A stretch of 64,000 nt of DNA from Cristatella mucedo (GCA_009760855.2 WPIO01000004.1:8497501-8561500); one strand, 5' to 3'; shown: positions 1-22,650, counted from the first letter of the stretch. Numbers and translations: made by a program. The notes: generated from the letters alone by a model not told the origin.

Positions 1-775
1 AAGTGAATATTGCTTGCGAATGGGGCTGCTGTGACTACAAGTTAATTAATTACCCGGTTTTCGTGAGGCGGCTCCTCGTGCAGGGGTCGCCAGGACTGGC
101 TATAGCTGCATTTATACGGCAGACTTTCCTCCTGACCGATGCCGACTTTATTCCTAGTTAAGACGTTTACACGACAGATTCGACGGCCGACTTACTTAGT
201 CCCGCCCACAGCCCGTGCTCTAATCCGGGAGGCTGGTATGAAAGAGGGTTCCCCCAGAAAGATGCCAAGCCATCACCAGTACAAGTGGATTTCACCACTG
301 TAGCATTCATTGTAGAGCAGTATGAGAAGAATATAAATAAAAGGAAGATCGGCATAATAAAAAAATCTTTTTTTCAGGAAAGGAAGCAGTACTAAGTAAT
401 GTGCACCGTTACGGGTGTGCAGGTGTATAGTGCTGAGTAACGAAGGTTTGCTGGTAGATTTGATAAACAGATGCATGGAGTCTTCTATGTAGAAAAAGCT
501 GAAGCCTTGGTCACACTGCATAAGCATCCCATATTCAAAGGCTTGCTCTGAACGCCTCAGGATAACTTGAGCCTACGATCGTCAGCCATTTTTAGCCTAC
601 GAACGTCAGCCATTTTTATTTTGGCCGTGGTGCATATGTGCCGAGTCCCAGGGTTTTGATTGGTCGCCTGGACCAATGAGGAGCCAAAAAATAGAGACAG
701 ATTCTCCTTCATGAAAGTCTGCAGACTTGGCTCCTCCCACCCCCAAATGCTGTGACGTATGATGACGTAGTAGCC
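1..775. other. Unassigned intergenic sequence
   Basis: No coding exon, RNA gene or clear mobile-element motif was recognised on either strand. Open frames are short and have no recognisable protein similarity. Confidence 0.4.
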
Positions 776-779
776 CAAA

Positions 780-1170
780 AGTTCTGTAATATATCTCCGC
801 CTGTAACTCCACAAAGTCATAAGGACTATGTGGGTGTTCCGCAGGAGAGTTTTGCATAGCCCACTCACAGCCTATGCGGCTTTCGGTACGCATTCGGTAG
901 CCAACAGACTTCATCTCCCACAACAAAGAGAAAGTGGGAAGCATTGCAGAGTCAGGAGAGCAGTTGAGGTAGTGAGTAGCATAGAAGTAGCAGCTCAGGA
1001 CCGCTGAAAAGGATGAGCCATAGTCGGCAGCAGGAGAGTAGAAAATCTGTGGGAAATCGGTCCTAAATCTGAGCAGAAGTCTGCCTTGTACACGCAGCTT
1101 ATGACCTTCAAATAGATCTCATCAATGGCAGACCGGTAGAAATTGCAATAAATGATAAGCAATCGAGGAT
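780..1170 (+). repeat. Dispersed repeat family C, copy 1
   Basis: This interval shares long blocks with 6800-7180 and 30060-30370, and in inverse orientation with 17265-17570 and 58775-58885. Shared landmarks are the phrases around gcggctttcggta, acagactt, aaagagaaa, and catagtcggcagca. The inverse copies read ...gtgagtgcgctatacaaaactc, which resembles the 3' end of a CR1/L2-like element, but no protein is encoded. It is probably non-autonomous, or a LINE 3' UTR. Confidence 0.7.
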
Positions 1171-1366
1171 GACTTATCTGGCTGTTTTCCACTCAGGCAG
1201 GGCACACGGCGACTTCCAAAAAACGCTTACTATCTCCTGCCTCGCTGCCGCACGTGGACCCACTGCTGCCGGGTACCAGCAAGAACAAAACAAGTGAACT
1301 CGGGTGCATTCAGCTAACACGGCACAAACGCTGCCAGCACACACTGCCCGGCTACCAACCGTGATC

Positions 1367-1681
1367 TCACGCTCGGGATACCGCGTGAGCGAATGAGCAC
1401 ACATGAGCCCACCGGGTGGCAGCTGGAGGCTCCGGTCTCAGCGAAGCCGACAGCGACTTGCCGGATGCCCGTCCTTGCTTTCTCCATTTACTGCATCGCC
1501 CATCGTATGAGACCCGGCGGCTACCGGGGAGGGCCGAGCAAGTGCTGTGCGGCCAACGAGGCAGCCGCGATGCAGCAGAGGAGATGGTGGCCCTCGGGTC
1601 GGCGTCGAAACTGAGTCCGGGCAGAGCGCCAGCCAGGAATGCGTGCAGCAGCAGCAGCAGCACTGGAACTACAGCAGCCAT
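1367..1681 (-). CDS. Candidate first exon of a secreted or membrane protein
   Basis: On the minus strand an ATG at 1681 has a strong start context (purine at -3, G at +4). It opens a frame of about 105 codons that begins with a classic signal peptide: MAAVVPVLLLLLHAF, then a small-residue region ending near AGALPG. Possible splice donors follow (for example a GTATCC after codons for FAHA, or earlier GT sites after ALPG), so only the first part may be coding. I do not recognise the family. The surrounding sequence is GC-rich, as at other 5' exons here. It lies on the same strand as UAP1 and downstream of its first exon. It is therefore either nested in a long UAP1 intron, a separate gene running off the left edge, or a chance frame in GC-rich sequence. 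Confidence 0.35.
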   Translation of the reverse strand: MAAVVPVLLLLLHAFLAGALPGLSFDADPRATISSAASRLPRWPHSTCSALPGSRRVSYDGRCSKWRKQGRASGKSLSASLRPEPPAATRWAHVCSFAHAVSRA

Positions 1682-1900
1682 CTTGTCACAAACACGGCGG
1701 CGTGCACACAGTCTTGCTAGACCTAGCTGCCCTGAGACTGACGGTGGTAGAATTTGTGCCTCCAAGCGCAGCTTGCGAGCTCACGAGTGGTACCAATGCA
1801 AGCAAGCATGCCGACGACGACGATAGCACAGATCGACAGCCACAAGAGATCGGCCATAACAGGGGAGCAAGTGTGCTCGGCGTCGTCCATTCACACATTC

Positions 1901-2039
<139 letters not shown>

Positions 2040-2059
2040 CATGCCACGTCTTTGTTAAC

Positions 2060-2915
2060 AGTATTGCAAAGCTGGCAGACTGACAGATCAAGTGTGTGGA
2101 GGATGGAACGGTTTTTAACTACCCTAGATTCTGATGCATGCAGTCTTTAATCGTCATAACCCAGGAACCGTTAATCTCGGCAGCCATAACCGAGTTCAGG
2201 CTATTCGTGTCTGCCTTCATTTCGCTGGCCCCTCCTTGACGGCCCATTCCCCGGCCGGAAGTTAAAATAAACCTAACTTACAGTGGGCGTCAGCATTTGC
2301 TCTCTGCCACCTCGTCAGGCTCTGGCATAGGCTTTTTCTATGTGGATTTCCGAACGCCTTCGGCACAAGTTGCACTCAGTTGCAGCTGAGCTCCTCTTCA
2401 TCACCTATCCCCGACAGCATCGAGCTGGGCTCCAACGCATAGTCTAAATCGCTGGCATGACCTGCCGTTCAGGTCACCAGCTCTTTATTTAGCTAGAGAA
2501 AGGCAAACACTCTCTGCTTCAGCCTCCCTTCATAATATACCCGAACTCATCTCAAGCAAGTAGAACACGATCAGTGCACATAGCAAAGCCAGAGCAACGT
2601 GCATACACCGCTTCGCTTGCACGACTGATCTGAGGCATCGTCTTGTCAATCGACTCTTGTTTGCCTTATGTTCAGGTAATCAGTCTGCGGATGTGATGCG
2701 AACGTCATGCAGATGTCTTGGCTGAGCATGCACCCACTGAGGCAGACATTCAAAAAACAGTGCAGAGAGACATAGCGATTCAGTCAACGTTGCACTGTCG
2801 TAATGGCACAAAGTTGGTTGGCATGTAAGGTGCAAAGGTTACGGCATTGCATTCGCCAACTTCAAATCTAGGTGGCATGAGCAAAGATGTAGTCAAATCG
2901 TATAGTTGTCTTATG
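2060..2915. other. Unassigned intergenic sequence
   Basis: No open frame with recognisable similarity, no tRNA-like promoter boxes and no LINE tail were seen here. Confidence 0.4.
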
Positions 2916-2917
2916 AG

Positions 2918-2990
2918 ATGTAAAGCGCCTAGAAAGAGATTGAGTTCTCTGAGGGTGCTTTATCAAGAGTAATATTATAATTATTATAAT
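2918..2990 (+). mobile_element. L2/CR1-like LINE 3' tail
   Basis: It carries the family's diagnostic end: tgtaaagcgcctagaaagag, then ttctctgagggtgctttatc and an AT-rich ATT-type tail. The two GCGCC/GGTGC arms can pair. No coding part is present, so this is a severely 5'-truncated insertion. Confidence 0.8.
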
Positions 2991-3042
2991 GAAACGGGAC
3001 AGTTGGTATGGCTACTATTAGCCGGCCAACATGAAAAGATGA

Positions 3043-3204
3043 GTGGCCTTGACCTTCAGCCAAAAGCATATAGACTGCAGTTGGAGCACTTGTGTGTGGC
3101 CTTGACCTTCAGCCAAAAACATAGACTGCACTTGGAGCACTCGTGTGTGTGGCCTTGACTTTCAGCCAAAAGCATCTAGACAGTGCACTTGGAGCACTTG
3201 CGCG
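3043..3204. repeat. 53-bp tandem repeat, three copies
   Basis: Three consecutive copies start at 3043, 3096 and 3149. Each begins gtggccttgac and contains ttcagccaaaa and cttggagcac. The copies differ at several positions, so the array is not recent. Confidence 0.85.
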
Positions 3205-3377
3205 TCTGTCTGTGTCTCCTGACACAGCCTACGGCCTCGAGGTCAACACAAGGAAAAGGCACAAGTGGTAGAGAAGATCAGTAGGTGCCACAAGGTGGCA
3301 GCAAGCCTGTCATGTCAGCAGCTTGGGGGCAAGATCCACAGCGTACCGACGACGACGAACGACTGCCAAATGCACGG

Positions 3378-3379
<2 letters not shown>

Positions 3380-3428
<49 letters not shown>

Positions 3429-3442
3429 CACACGCACACACA
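3380..3442. repeat. (CA)n microsatellite
   Basis: This is a CA repeat of about 60 bp with two CG interruptions near its right end. Confidence 0.95.
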
Positions 3443-3449
3443 AATGCTC

Positions 3450-4385
3450 CCAAGTCTACAAAGGTAAAGAGCCCACGTGCATGCGCCTGGTGGCACGCTG
3501 ATGGTGCACAAGTAAAGCAGCAGCCAAGGGGCGTGCGCAAATTATGAAGGGCCACTCGCTCACGAATGTTGCCGTTGTTGCATGCACAAGCCCCCATCGA
3601 TAAGACGGCGGACACGAACGCAAGGGTGGACGATGGCATCGATAGCCATCGATGCCGTCTCCGAGTTGGCTTTGCGAGTCACGCCAGCCACCGTGTGCAA
3701 TCGCAGCATTCGAGTCAATTTCAATTCATTCGAGTCAATTTTGACTTTTCCAATGGTTGAAAGGCAAGCTTTAGCAAGCTGGTGTGGCAAAAGTAGGACA
3801 TGACGTGGCAAACAGCTACTAGAAGAACTTGGCACATAGGGTCATGGAGATCCCATACCTGTGCAAAGCGGTTATCAGCCTCAATGCCCCCAAGCGTGGC
3901 AAACTATTAGCCACGCCATTTCACACAAGACTCGGCCACAACTGAAGGCTGCCTTCAAATGAGATCAGTGGCGAGTGGAGCATAGTGGGATTGAAAAAGG
4001 GGCAACAATAAAAATCATCTCATCAAAGCAGACAGCCACTATAAAAAGATTGCAGCCAACATGCTGGCAGCTATAGCTATGCGAGTCGAAGTTACGTAAG
4101 CAAGCTTGGAGCTTGCAGGACATCGTTCGATAACAAACGACACTTATAAGCCAAAAAACGACTTGCGGGACGGTAGCCGTTTGGTAACGGCGCACACGCG
4201 AGCCAGATGATCAAAGAGGCAGTGCATGAGGCTAAGCAAGTAATTAATGTGGCCGAACTGTTAAGTCAAACGTACAATACGGCCCAAAGGTGACCCTACC
4301 ATCTGGAGTTGAACCCCTTGTTCCGAAACCAGAGACCCGAGTCGGTCAAGCCAACACGACCATTCGACGGCAGACGATGCCTGCC
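3450..4385. other. Unassigned sequence, presumed UAP1 intron
   Basis: No exon of UAP1 or of any other recognised gene was found. Small items include a 9-bp inverted repeat (ggcatcgat-agcc-atcgatgcc) at about 3633-3654, and a direct repeat of attcgagtcaattt at about 3709 and 3729. Confidence 0.35.
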
Positions 4386-4387
4386 CA

Positions 4388-4475
4388 CATATAGTAATAA
4401 TAATAACAATACATTTGTATAGCATCCTGAGAGAACTGAATCTCTTTCTAGGCACTTTACAGATGCTGTATAGAA
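4388..4475 (-). mobile_element. L2/CR1-like LINE 3' tail
   Basis: Read on the minus strand it has the family end: cactttaca-type entry, gcctagaaagagattcagtt, ctctcagg and an (ATT)-rich tail. It sits in presumed UAP1 intron 1. Confidence 0.75.
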
Positions 4476-4699
4476 AGCATTACTGAACGATTGCGGTAAC
4501 AACCGCAAGCAGCAGCAGCAGGCACAGTGTAAGCAGGTAAAAATGCACACGAAAGAGGACGAATCGAAAAGACCCACCGGATGCTGTAATAAACAGGTGC
4601 GTCTTAAGCTCTTCCATCAAGTCGCTGGCTAGGGACGCTCACATGCTCTCCGACACGATCCAGTGTGCAAACAGAAGCAAGGAAGGACTCGGATGCTTA

Positions 4700-6500
4700 G
4701 CGAGCGAGCGAGCGCTTTCCTTGACGCCACCGTCCAGCGAGCGGACGGTGCCAGCAGCAACGTACCCCTTTCTCTATACTGCTGCAGCTGCTCCGCCGCG
4801 ACAGTAGAGACGCTTCCGCAATCCTCGGACAGCGGCGGCAGCAGATCGTCGGACGAAATGGAGGCGCTCGCCGCCGACGCCTCGCGGGCTAATTCAAAGC
4901 GCTCCTGCAGCGCTCCGAGATCCGCTGCCAGGAGCTCGGAGCAGAAGCGCGCGAGGAGCTCGTCCTGCCCGGCGAGCGCGTCCAGATACTCCAGAAGATG
5001 CTCCTGCTTGTACTCCACCAGCTTGCGTTTCACCTCCTCCAGATGCATTCCGAGAAGACGCTGCCGCCCTCGCTTGGCGATGCTGCGATACGAGCGGAGA
5101 CGCGTGAGCTGAGAGCGAAGCACGCGCCAGGTCGGGTCGTCTCAGTCGGGGCTGGCTGTATACGCCGCGAAGCCGTACGCCGCAGCCCTGCGACGGTCGC
5201 CGCGGACGCTTTGGCGAACGACGCCAAAGGTGCGATTCCGCGTGCACCGCGCGTGCACGTCGCAGCTCTCAGCCGACTCGAGCGGCTGGACTGCCGCGTG
5301 GACAGCGGCGGCGACGGGGCTCGAGAGCGCCCCGGGAGGATTTCTCGCGAGCGACGGCGACCCGATGCACCTACACAGCTGCAGAGAGCAAGCGTTCACC
5401 GCAGCAGCTCGTTCGACAGGCGATGTAGAGCTCGCAGCGGTACCCGCGACGCCAGCCCAGCCAGTAAACCGTGGCCGCCGCCGCCGCTGCCGCGCCAGCC
5501 GCCGGGTGCAATAGCGGAAGCAACCGACCGGACGGCCACACCTATAGCCGCCGATTCAATAGCCATAGATATGTCGCCTCGGCGAGCCCGACTACGGCGG
5601 CGCGAGCGCTCGATCTGGGCAGGGCGCAGCTGCGCCGCTGATTCGCGCAAGCAACGCTGACACCGTGGGCGAGTGGCGAACGCCGAGCGACCGACCTCGC
5701 GCCGCCCGCTCGTCCGGAGCAGCCGCTGCCGCAGCCGGCCGTCTGCACTCGCCGGGGTATTGCGAACGGTCGCAGCTAGCCGCCGAACGACGCGCTCCTT
5801 TGTAAGATCGTTACCTCAGCCAGCAAGACCGACGTCGGTTACGCTGTTGGCAGCGGGCAGATTTGCGTGCAGCCAGCCGGCAGCTCCTACGGCAGCCAAA
5901 TCCGCAGCGATGGGGATACGGTCGGGCTAAGGGTTCGGGAGGGGTGCGGCGAGTCGCGCAGGTAACCAGTCACGCGCCCGTTTGTTTGCTAGCTGCAAGA
6001 ATGGCCGCGCCCACGGCCAGCGGAGCCTGCCTTACAGCGAGCCGGCTCGCCGCTCGGAAGGCTGTACGGCAGCGGGAGAGCGGCGGGTGGCCGCGGCACT
6101 GCCGGGTTTAATCCTTACCTTGACCCTGCGACACCCTTGCCTCTCTGATGACCCTAGTTGGGTTCTAAAAAGCTGACAGGATGGGTCTTGATTCCAATAC
6201 TGTCGCTCAGTCGTCGCTGGGAAATCGTAGGCGCCTCGAACGCCGCGGCAATGCCGCCGACCACGATGGCCGCGCGGCACCGCTTTCTCCGTCGTTAGTC
6301 CCAACTGCGGCCCGCGCAGTTCAGCGCAGATCGCGGAAGCTTTAGTTTTCCTTTTTTGCTCAGACTTGTGGAGCACGAAGTTTAGTTGTCGGCGCACGCA
6401 CCACGGAACGTCCGCCAACGGGAACGTCCGCCAACACCGCCGGGTTTATTCAACTGCGCACACGCAGCAGGGAGAAGGCTCGATTCTCTGCGCACCTATC
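4700..6500. promoter_or_regulatory. CpG-rich block with UAP1 5' end; possible shared promoter
   Basis: This interval is far richer in G+C and CpG than the flanking AT-rich repeats. It starts inside UAP1 exon 1 and extends upstream of it, towards the plus-strand IFT74 gene. Open frames here on both strands are long, overlapping and arginine/alanine-rich. That is what GC-rich non-coding DNA gives, and none resembles a known protein. It is inferred to be the UAP1 promoter. IFT74 may also start here, since its first exon is unplaced. Confidence 0.5.
4766..5048 (-). CDS. UAP1: UDP-N-acetylhexosamine pyrophosphorylase, first coding exon
   Basis: UAP1 is the cytosolic enzyme that makes UDP-GlcNAc from UTP and GlcNAc-1-phosphate, the last step of the hexosamine pathway. 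The ATG at 5048 is the first ATG of its frame. It gives 94 codons that align from residue 1 with the non-catalytic N-terminal helical segment of animal UAP1: the spacing M-(14 residues)-QEHLL is the same as in human. The matches continue through LGALQERFELA and the later LQQYRERG, which corresponds to the human LQAWESEGL region. The exon ends at 4766 on a GTACGT donor. The catalytic exon with the LLLAGGQGTRLG-type nucleotide loop was not found between here and position 1, so the gene must continue to the left across a long intron. The call rests on the N-terminal segment only. Confidence 0.72.
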
Positions 6501-6799
6501 GTTCTCCCTACCCGCGACCGCCCCCACGTCACATCGATCGCCGACAGCACATCCCGACCGCTGCTTCCGCGTCGTATTAATTACCCACAGCACAAGCCGC
6601 CAGCATTCCGCATCGATCATCGAGCGGGAACAACTCGGCCACAAGTTTCAGGGACTGCGCCTGCACCCGCGGGCGTAAAATTGCTACGGGTGCATCTATT
6701 GATGCCAAAGTCATGCCATTTCGCAGCATGGGCGACTATCCACGTCAGTGGCTAGACTTATCGCCCCACAATGGCGGCTGCCAGCTCGTAGGTATCTGT

Positions 6800-7180
6800 A
6801 TATGTAATGTAATATATGGTATCTCCGTCAGAAACTCCTAAAAGCTTTAAAAACTATGTGAATGTTACGCAGGAAAGTATTGTACAGTGCACTCACAGCC
6901 TAAGCGGCTCTCGGTAGCCGACAGACTTCGTCTCAGGCAGCAAAGAGAAAGTGAGAAGCATAGCTGAGTCTAGAAAGGTAGTCAGTAGCACGGAAGTTGT
7001 AGCTCAGGATAGCTGGAAAAGATGTGCCATAGTCGGCAGCAAGGTGATTATTCGTCGCTGCGTAAGAATTGCGGAAGTGAGTTCCACACCGTCTAGGACT
7101 GCAGAGCAAAAGCTGTCGCCAGCGGACTTTAAGCTGAGGAACGGAACAGCTAATTTATTGACCAGACAGGACCTTAGGGC
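6800..7180 (+). repeat. Dispersed repeat family C, copy 2
   Basis: It is collinear with the copy at 780-1170, including gcggctctcggtagc, acagactt, aaagagaaagtgagaagca and catagtcggcagca. Its right part (tgcagagcaaaa) also matches the copy at 30060-30370. Confidence 0.75.
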
Positions 7181-7219
7181 ACAATGAGGCTGAAATTGGT
7201 GGACCGGTTCAGATAGGTT

Positions 7220-8399
7220 ATAATAATTATAATTAGAATACCTTTGATATAGCGTCCTCAGATAACTCACTCTCATTCTAGGCACTTTACATTTGCTGCA
7301 AAGGAAGGACGATCGATCGAATGGTTAATGTTAGAATGCTCAATGACAACAAGCATAACATGGTTAGGGGTCACATGTACAGGGTCAACATGCAAATATG
7401 ATTTGTAGCAGCATGCACAGTGTCAGCACGCATAAGCGCTAAAGGGGCTAAGCCCTTGCGGGCCTTCTAAGTCATTGTAAGAATTTTGCTCTGTATCCGT
7501 TGATCAACCTGCTGTCATCAATGCACTTTCAGCAAAGGAGACACATGGTCAAACCTCTATGGAATTTGTAAACTAGCCTTGCAGCCGTATTCATTGCCAG
7601 CTCCAGCGGCCTAGTGGCGTTTTTGGTAGCACAGCCAAAAGGGAATTACAATAATCTAGCCGAGACAGAACCAAGAAGCTAGTAAAATTGTTCGCAAGCC
7701 ACTCTGAAAGATAGGGATCGGACGTAATGGCTAACTGTGGAAGCAGTCTTCTTAATTAAGCTTTAAAAATTTAGCCAGCTGTCGAAGACGACACTTAAAT
7801 TCTGAGCACAATGTGATGGTCGTACAACAGCATCATTTATTAGAAGAGCAAATCTTCTAGTCCCGCCACACGCTTGAGGTGCAGTTCTGAGTAGCAGTTC
7901 CGTTGTATCGTCGTTTAGCTTAAGGAAATTTGCCGACATCCAGGATCAAATGTCTGCAAAGACAAGCATTCAGTTTATCAGTCGTTGCTGCAGATTCCGA
8001 CGGTTTAAATGACAAATACAGCTGAGACTCGTCAGCATAAAGGTGATAGCCTATGCCATAGGCCCGAATCGCTTTTCCTAGAGGTTGAGTATAACAATAA
8101 TAATAATAATAATAATAATTCACTTGATAAAGCGCCCTCGGAGAACTTAATCTCTCTCTAGGCGCTTTACATTTGCTGTAAAGTGAAATGCAATTGAGTA
8201 TAAATGGAGAACAGCAAACGACCGAGGACGGACCCTTGAGGGACTCCACAGGTGACTGGTCTCGTGAATGAGACTGACCCCCCAAGCGACACGGATTGGA
8301 CACCATAAAACAAGCACGATTTATACCACGCCAGTGCCTCTTTTTCCAGACCGATTGTTGTTCTCTATCGTTCAAGTAGGATTTTGTAATAAATAGCAA
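7220..8399 (-). mobile_element. Degraded L2/CR1-like LINE, reverse-transcriptase C-terminal half and 3' end
   Basis: On the minus strand, from 8399 down, the reading passes through reverse-transcriptase landmarks in the expected order. These are KSYLNDREQQ, then GVPQGSVLGRLLF, then YHLYADESQLYLSF (the catalytic YADD box with DD changed to DE), then a NLSVVFDSWL segment and LSRLDYCNSLL. A 3' UTR and the family tail follow at about 7220-7310. The frame is broken by stops and small indels, and the domain after LDYCNSLL is shortened. A younger LINE tail is inserted at 8094-8193. This is a dead copy. Confidence 0.85.
8094..8193 (-). mobile_element. 100-bp LINE 3' tail nested in the older LINE, with 9-bp target duplication
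   Basis: The insert is flanked by perfect copies of TTGAGTATA at 8085-8093 and 8194-8202 (plus strand). On the minus strand it runs from TTGCATTTCACTTTACAG through the tail hairpin (gcgcctagag ... gagggcgc) to (ATT)n. Removing it together with one TTGAGTATA restores the reading frame of the host reverse transcriptase at codons Y-T-Q. Confidence 0.92.
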
Positions 8400-8949
8400 T
8401 GACCCAGCTCAACCCGTACAAAATTAATGAAACTCAACCGCTTAATACTCTTGTACTCTAACGCTATGAATTCAAGTTCCGCGGCTCTATCGCCGTAAAG
8501 TGCCCCGATCTCAGCCGATGAGCTCACGCGGAACGTGCATTACTCCATTTAGCCCGACTATAGTTCCAATTGAGTCACCCAGCGAGAGAGCAGGACCCTC
8601 ATCAGTACCTGAGAGGCGAGCCCGATTTGACGTCATCGTTATAGACCAATCGAATAACGCGCGACCTGCGGCTGCCGAACTCGCATGCCGACGCGATCAT
8701 TGGCGACGGACGACGCCGCCGACGATTCCATCCCGACGGGCAAGCTGTGTGCTGCACTGCATCCGTTCTTTGCGGGATAAAAATGTAGGTGCCGACGCGC
8801 AGAGAGATTGTCCACGGCGATTAAATTTGAACCTAGCTATTCGTCGTTCAGTAGGGCTCCTGCTGTGCTGGCATCGTCGGTCGCGCGGTCTTCGCTGATC
8901 TTTGGCGAAACAGCCTGTGCGAGTCGCGAGACCGCCGCGTCTAATTTAG

Positions 8950-9032
8950 GGCGGCCAGGCCTCCGTCGAGCTTCGGGAGACCGCCTACAGCGGCGGCGAT
9001 GAAAGCCACGGCTGCCATGCCGTCAGGCGCTG
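8950..9032 (+). CDS. IFT74: Probable N-terminal exon of IFT74
   Basis: After a TTTAG acceptor, one frame reads ARPPSSFGRPPTAAAMKATA and then AMPSGAG before a GTACGA donor. The composition and order (ARP, GRPP, ATAMP-like, Gly/Pro) match the disordered basic N-terminus of IFT74, and the position is just upstream of the firm exon at 9408. However, the donor leaves one coding base while the next acceptor at 9408 needs phase 0. So either the donor differs or a small exon lies between. The upstream exon carrying the start codon was not located. Confidence 0.45.
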
Positions 9033-9241
9033 GTACGAACCTCGCCTTGCGCCTACCCAGAGCCGGCGCGCAATTTCAAGCGGCTTCGCTGACGATGCTT
9101 GCGAGTTTCAACAGCGCTGCGGTTTGATAATTGTAGCCATGGGAAGACCTCCTGGTACGGCTTCGAGACTTACCACCGCCATGGCAAGTGCCGAGCTCTG
9201 AGCTCGCTCGCTCTGCCGGAGGGAGGGTTGGGTAGCAGAGG

Positions 9242-9328
9242 CTCCCTTTGCAGCAAATGTAAAGCGCCTAAAAAGAGATTAAGTTCTCTGAGGGCGCTTT
9301 ATCAAGTACATGATTATTATTATTATAA
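9242..9328 (+). mobile_element. L2/CR1-like LINE 3' tail in IFT74 intron
   Basis: It reads ctttgcagcaaatgtaaagc, then gcctaaaaagagattaagtt and ctctgagggcgctttatc, with a short (ATT)n tail. It lies just 80 bp before the 9408 exon, possibly close to the branch-point region. Confidence 0.85.
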
Positions 9329-9407
9329 GCTCTCGAGCGAGCGACGCCTGCCTGCCTGTCGGCAGGAGAAGGGTGGTAATGCGACGCACCTGCGACGCCT
9401 TTTGCAG

Positions 9408-21353
<11,946 letters not shown>

Positions 21354-21412
21354 TCGTTTGTCAAGGTGATATTTATTATTATTTTTGGAAGGTTTTCCCC
21401 TTTCGAACCAGA

Positions 21413-21459
21413 AATAAAAGAATATATAAAGTGCATTCTGTCTCTTGTTTGCGAATAAA
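21413..21459 (+). terminator. IFT74 polyadenylation signals
   Basis: Two AATAAA hexamers, at 21413 and 21454, lie 60 and 101 bases after the IFT74 stop codon. Either could direct 3'-end formation. Confidence 0.7.
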
Positions 21460-21539
21460 AAGCATATGCTAGCGAAGCATGCCTGCGTGCGTCGGAAGCG
21501 CCGAGATTAATCGATTCTCAGTGGCCACCCATCGAACGA

Positions 21540-22330
21540 ACCTGTCCGAACATTGCCGACTAATGTAGCACTGTAACCGGGATCCAGGGGTCAAAGGCTA
21601 TCTCCCGCCAAACCCCGCCATACTCCGGCCACGCTGCCGCTCGCCATGCCGCCGAGCTAGGGTAAGACGAGCGGCCGTCCGGTTAAACCTCTTTATATTA
21701 ACGCATGCGCCAACAACAACAGGGGAACTAAACAAGTCTACAGGGAGGGTCCTATACACAGTACACTACGGGGGCGCAAGACGACGCAGCAAGCGCGAAC
21801 AAACGTGTTAGTTGGGGTCAGTAGGCTTCTGCAGTCCTGTCGTTGTACCGACTCCGAATCCAACAGTACGAGCGTACGCCGTCCAAAACCCGGCTGGCTG
21901 AGTAACTGCTGGCTAGTCCGAGTCGACAACTACCACAGTCGTAAGCTTCCACCGAAAGACGCCAACACACGGGGGGGGGGGTCACGAACACGCTACACGG
22001 GGGGATGCGGTATAAACAAGTCAACAACGAGCGAGCTATCCAGCTCCGCTCGGGCCTTGGGTACTAGTTCCCTTGCGTGCGTGGCAGCATCACCGGAGCA
22101 CGCCTGCACGAATCCAGGTGCATAACTCGGCGAGACCGGGAGCCTCCAACACCACGACTTACTTGGCGAACTTCCCGTACCCAAGAGCCCCGGTGACTTC
22201 ACGTCACCGCATACATCCGGCCGTGCCGTAGGTCCGACCCCGGCCTAGCCGGTGACCATAACCCTCACTAAAGCCGTCCGGTCCCAGCCAACCGAACCCA
22301 GCATGGGTACAGCACAGCCGAGCTACGAGT
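21540..22330. other. GC-rich block between IFT74 and EBP2, function unclear
   Basis: The G+C and CpG content is high, but no recognisable exon is present. On the minus strand it has a TATA-like ttaatataaagagg after gcgcatgcg, reminiscent of an LTR promoter. Alternatively it is the EBP2 promoter region. I cannot decide between the two. Confidence 0.3.
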
Positions 22331-22504
22331 CTCACTGCCATTGCCGCCTAGTACTTGTATTCAGAGCTGTGGTCTTGCTGGCGTCTGCTCTGTGCTGCAC
22401 ACGTTTTCGAAAAGATCGACGTCCCTCTTCGCTCTCCGATAAAGTCATTACTACACTTCTGTTCTTGTATGTTCCGAAAACCAGTAATGAGGGCCCAGTT
22501 GTCA

Positions 22505-22650
22505 TTTTCGCTGAGCTGGTTTGGTCTAGCGGTTAAGGTGCTCGCCCCGACCAAGATCAGGATTAGGTCGTGGGCTCGAGCCACGAGGCATACGTGACGC
22601 GCCTGAATAGCGATGAAGTTCTCTTGGGCGCTATGCAAACTCATTATATA
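22505..22650 (+). mobile_element. tRNA-derived SINE family A
   Basis: The tRNA-like head has a ggtctagcggttaaggtgct A-box region and a B box in gtcgtgggctcgagcc. It is followed by the body ctgaatagcgatgaagttct and a tail ggcgctatgcaaactcatta. The tail resembles the 3' end of the resident LINE. Confidence 0.8.

Noticed and set aside
3265-3511. Thr-His or Cys-Val repeat proteins
   Set aside because: They are translations of the (CA)n tract in different frames.
4998-6111. Long overlapping open frames on both strands in the CpG-rich block
   Set aside because: They are Arg/Ala/Ser-rich with no domain, no ATG in several cases, and arise because GC-rich DNA has few stop codons.
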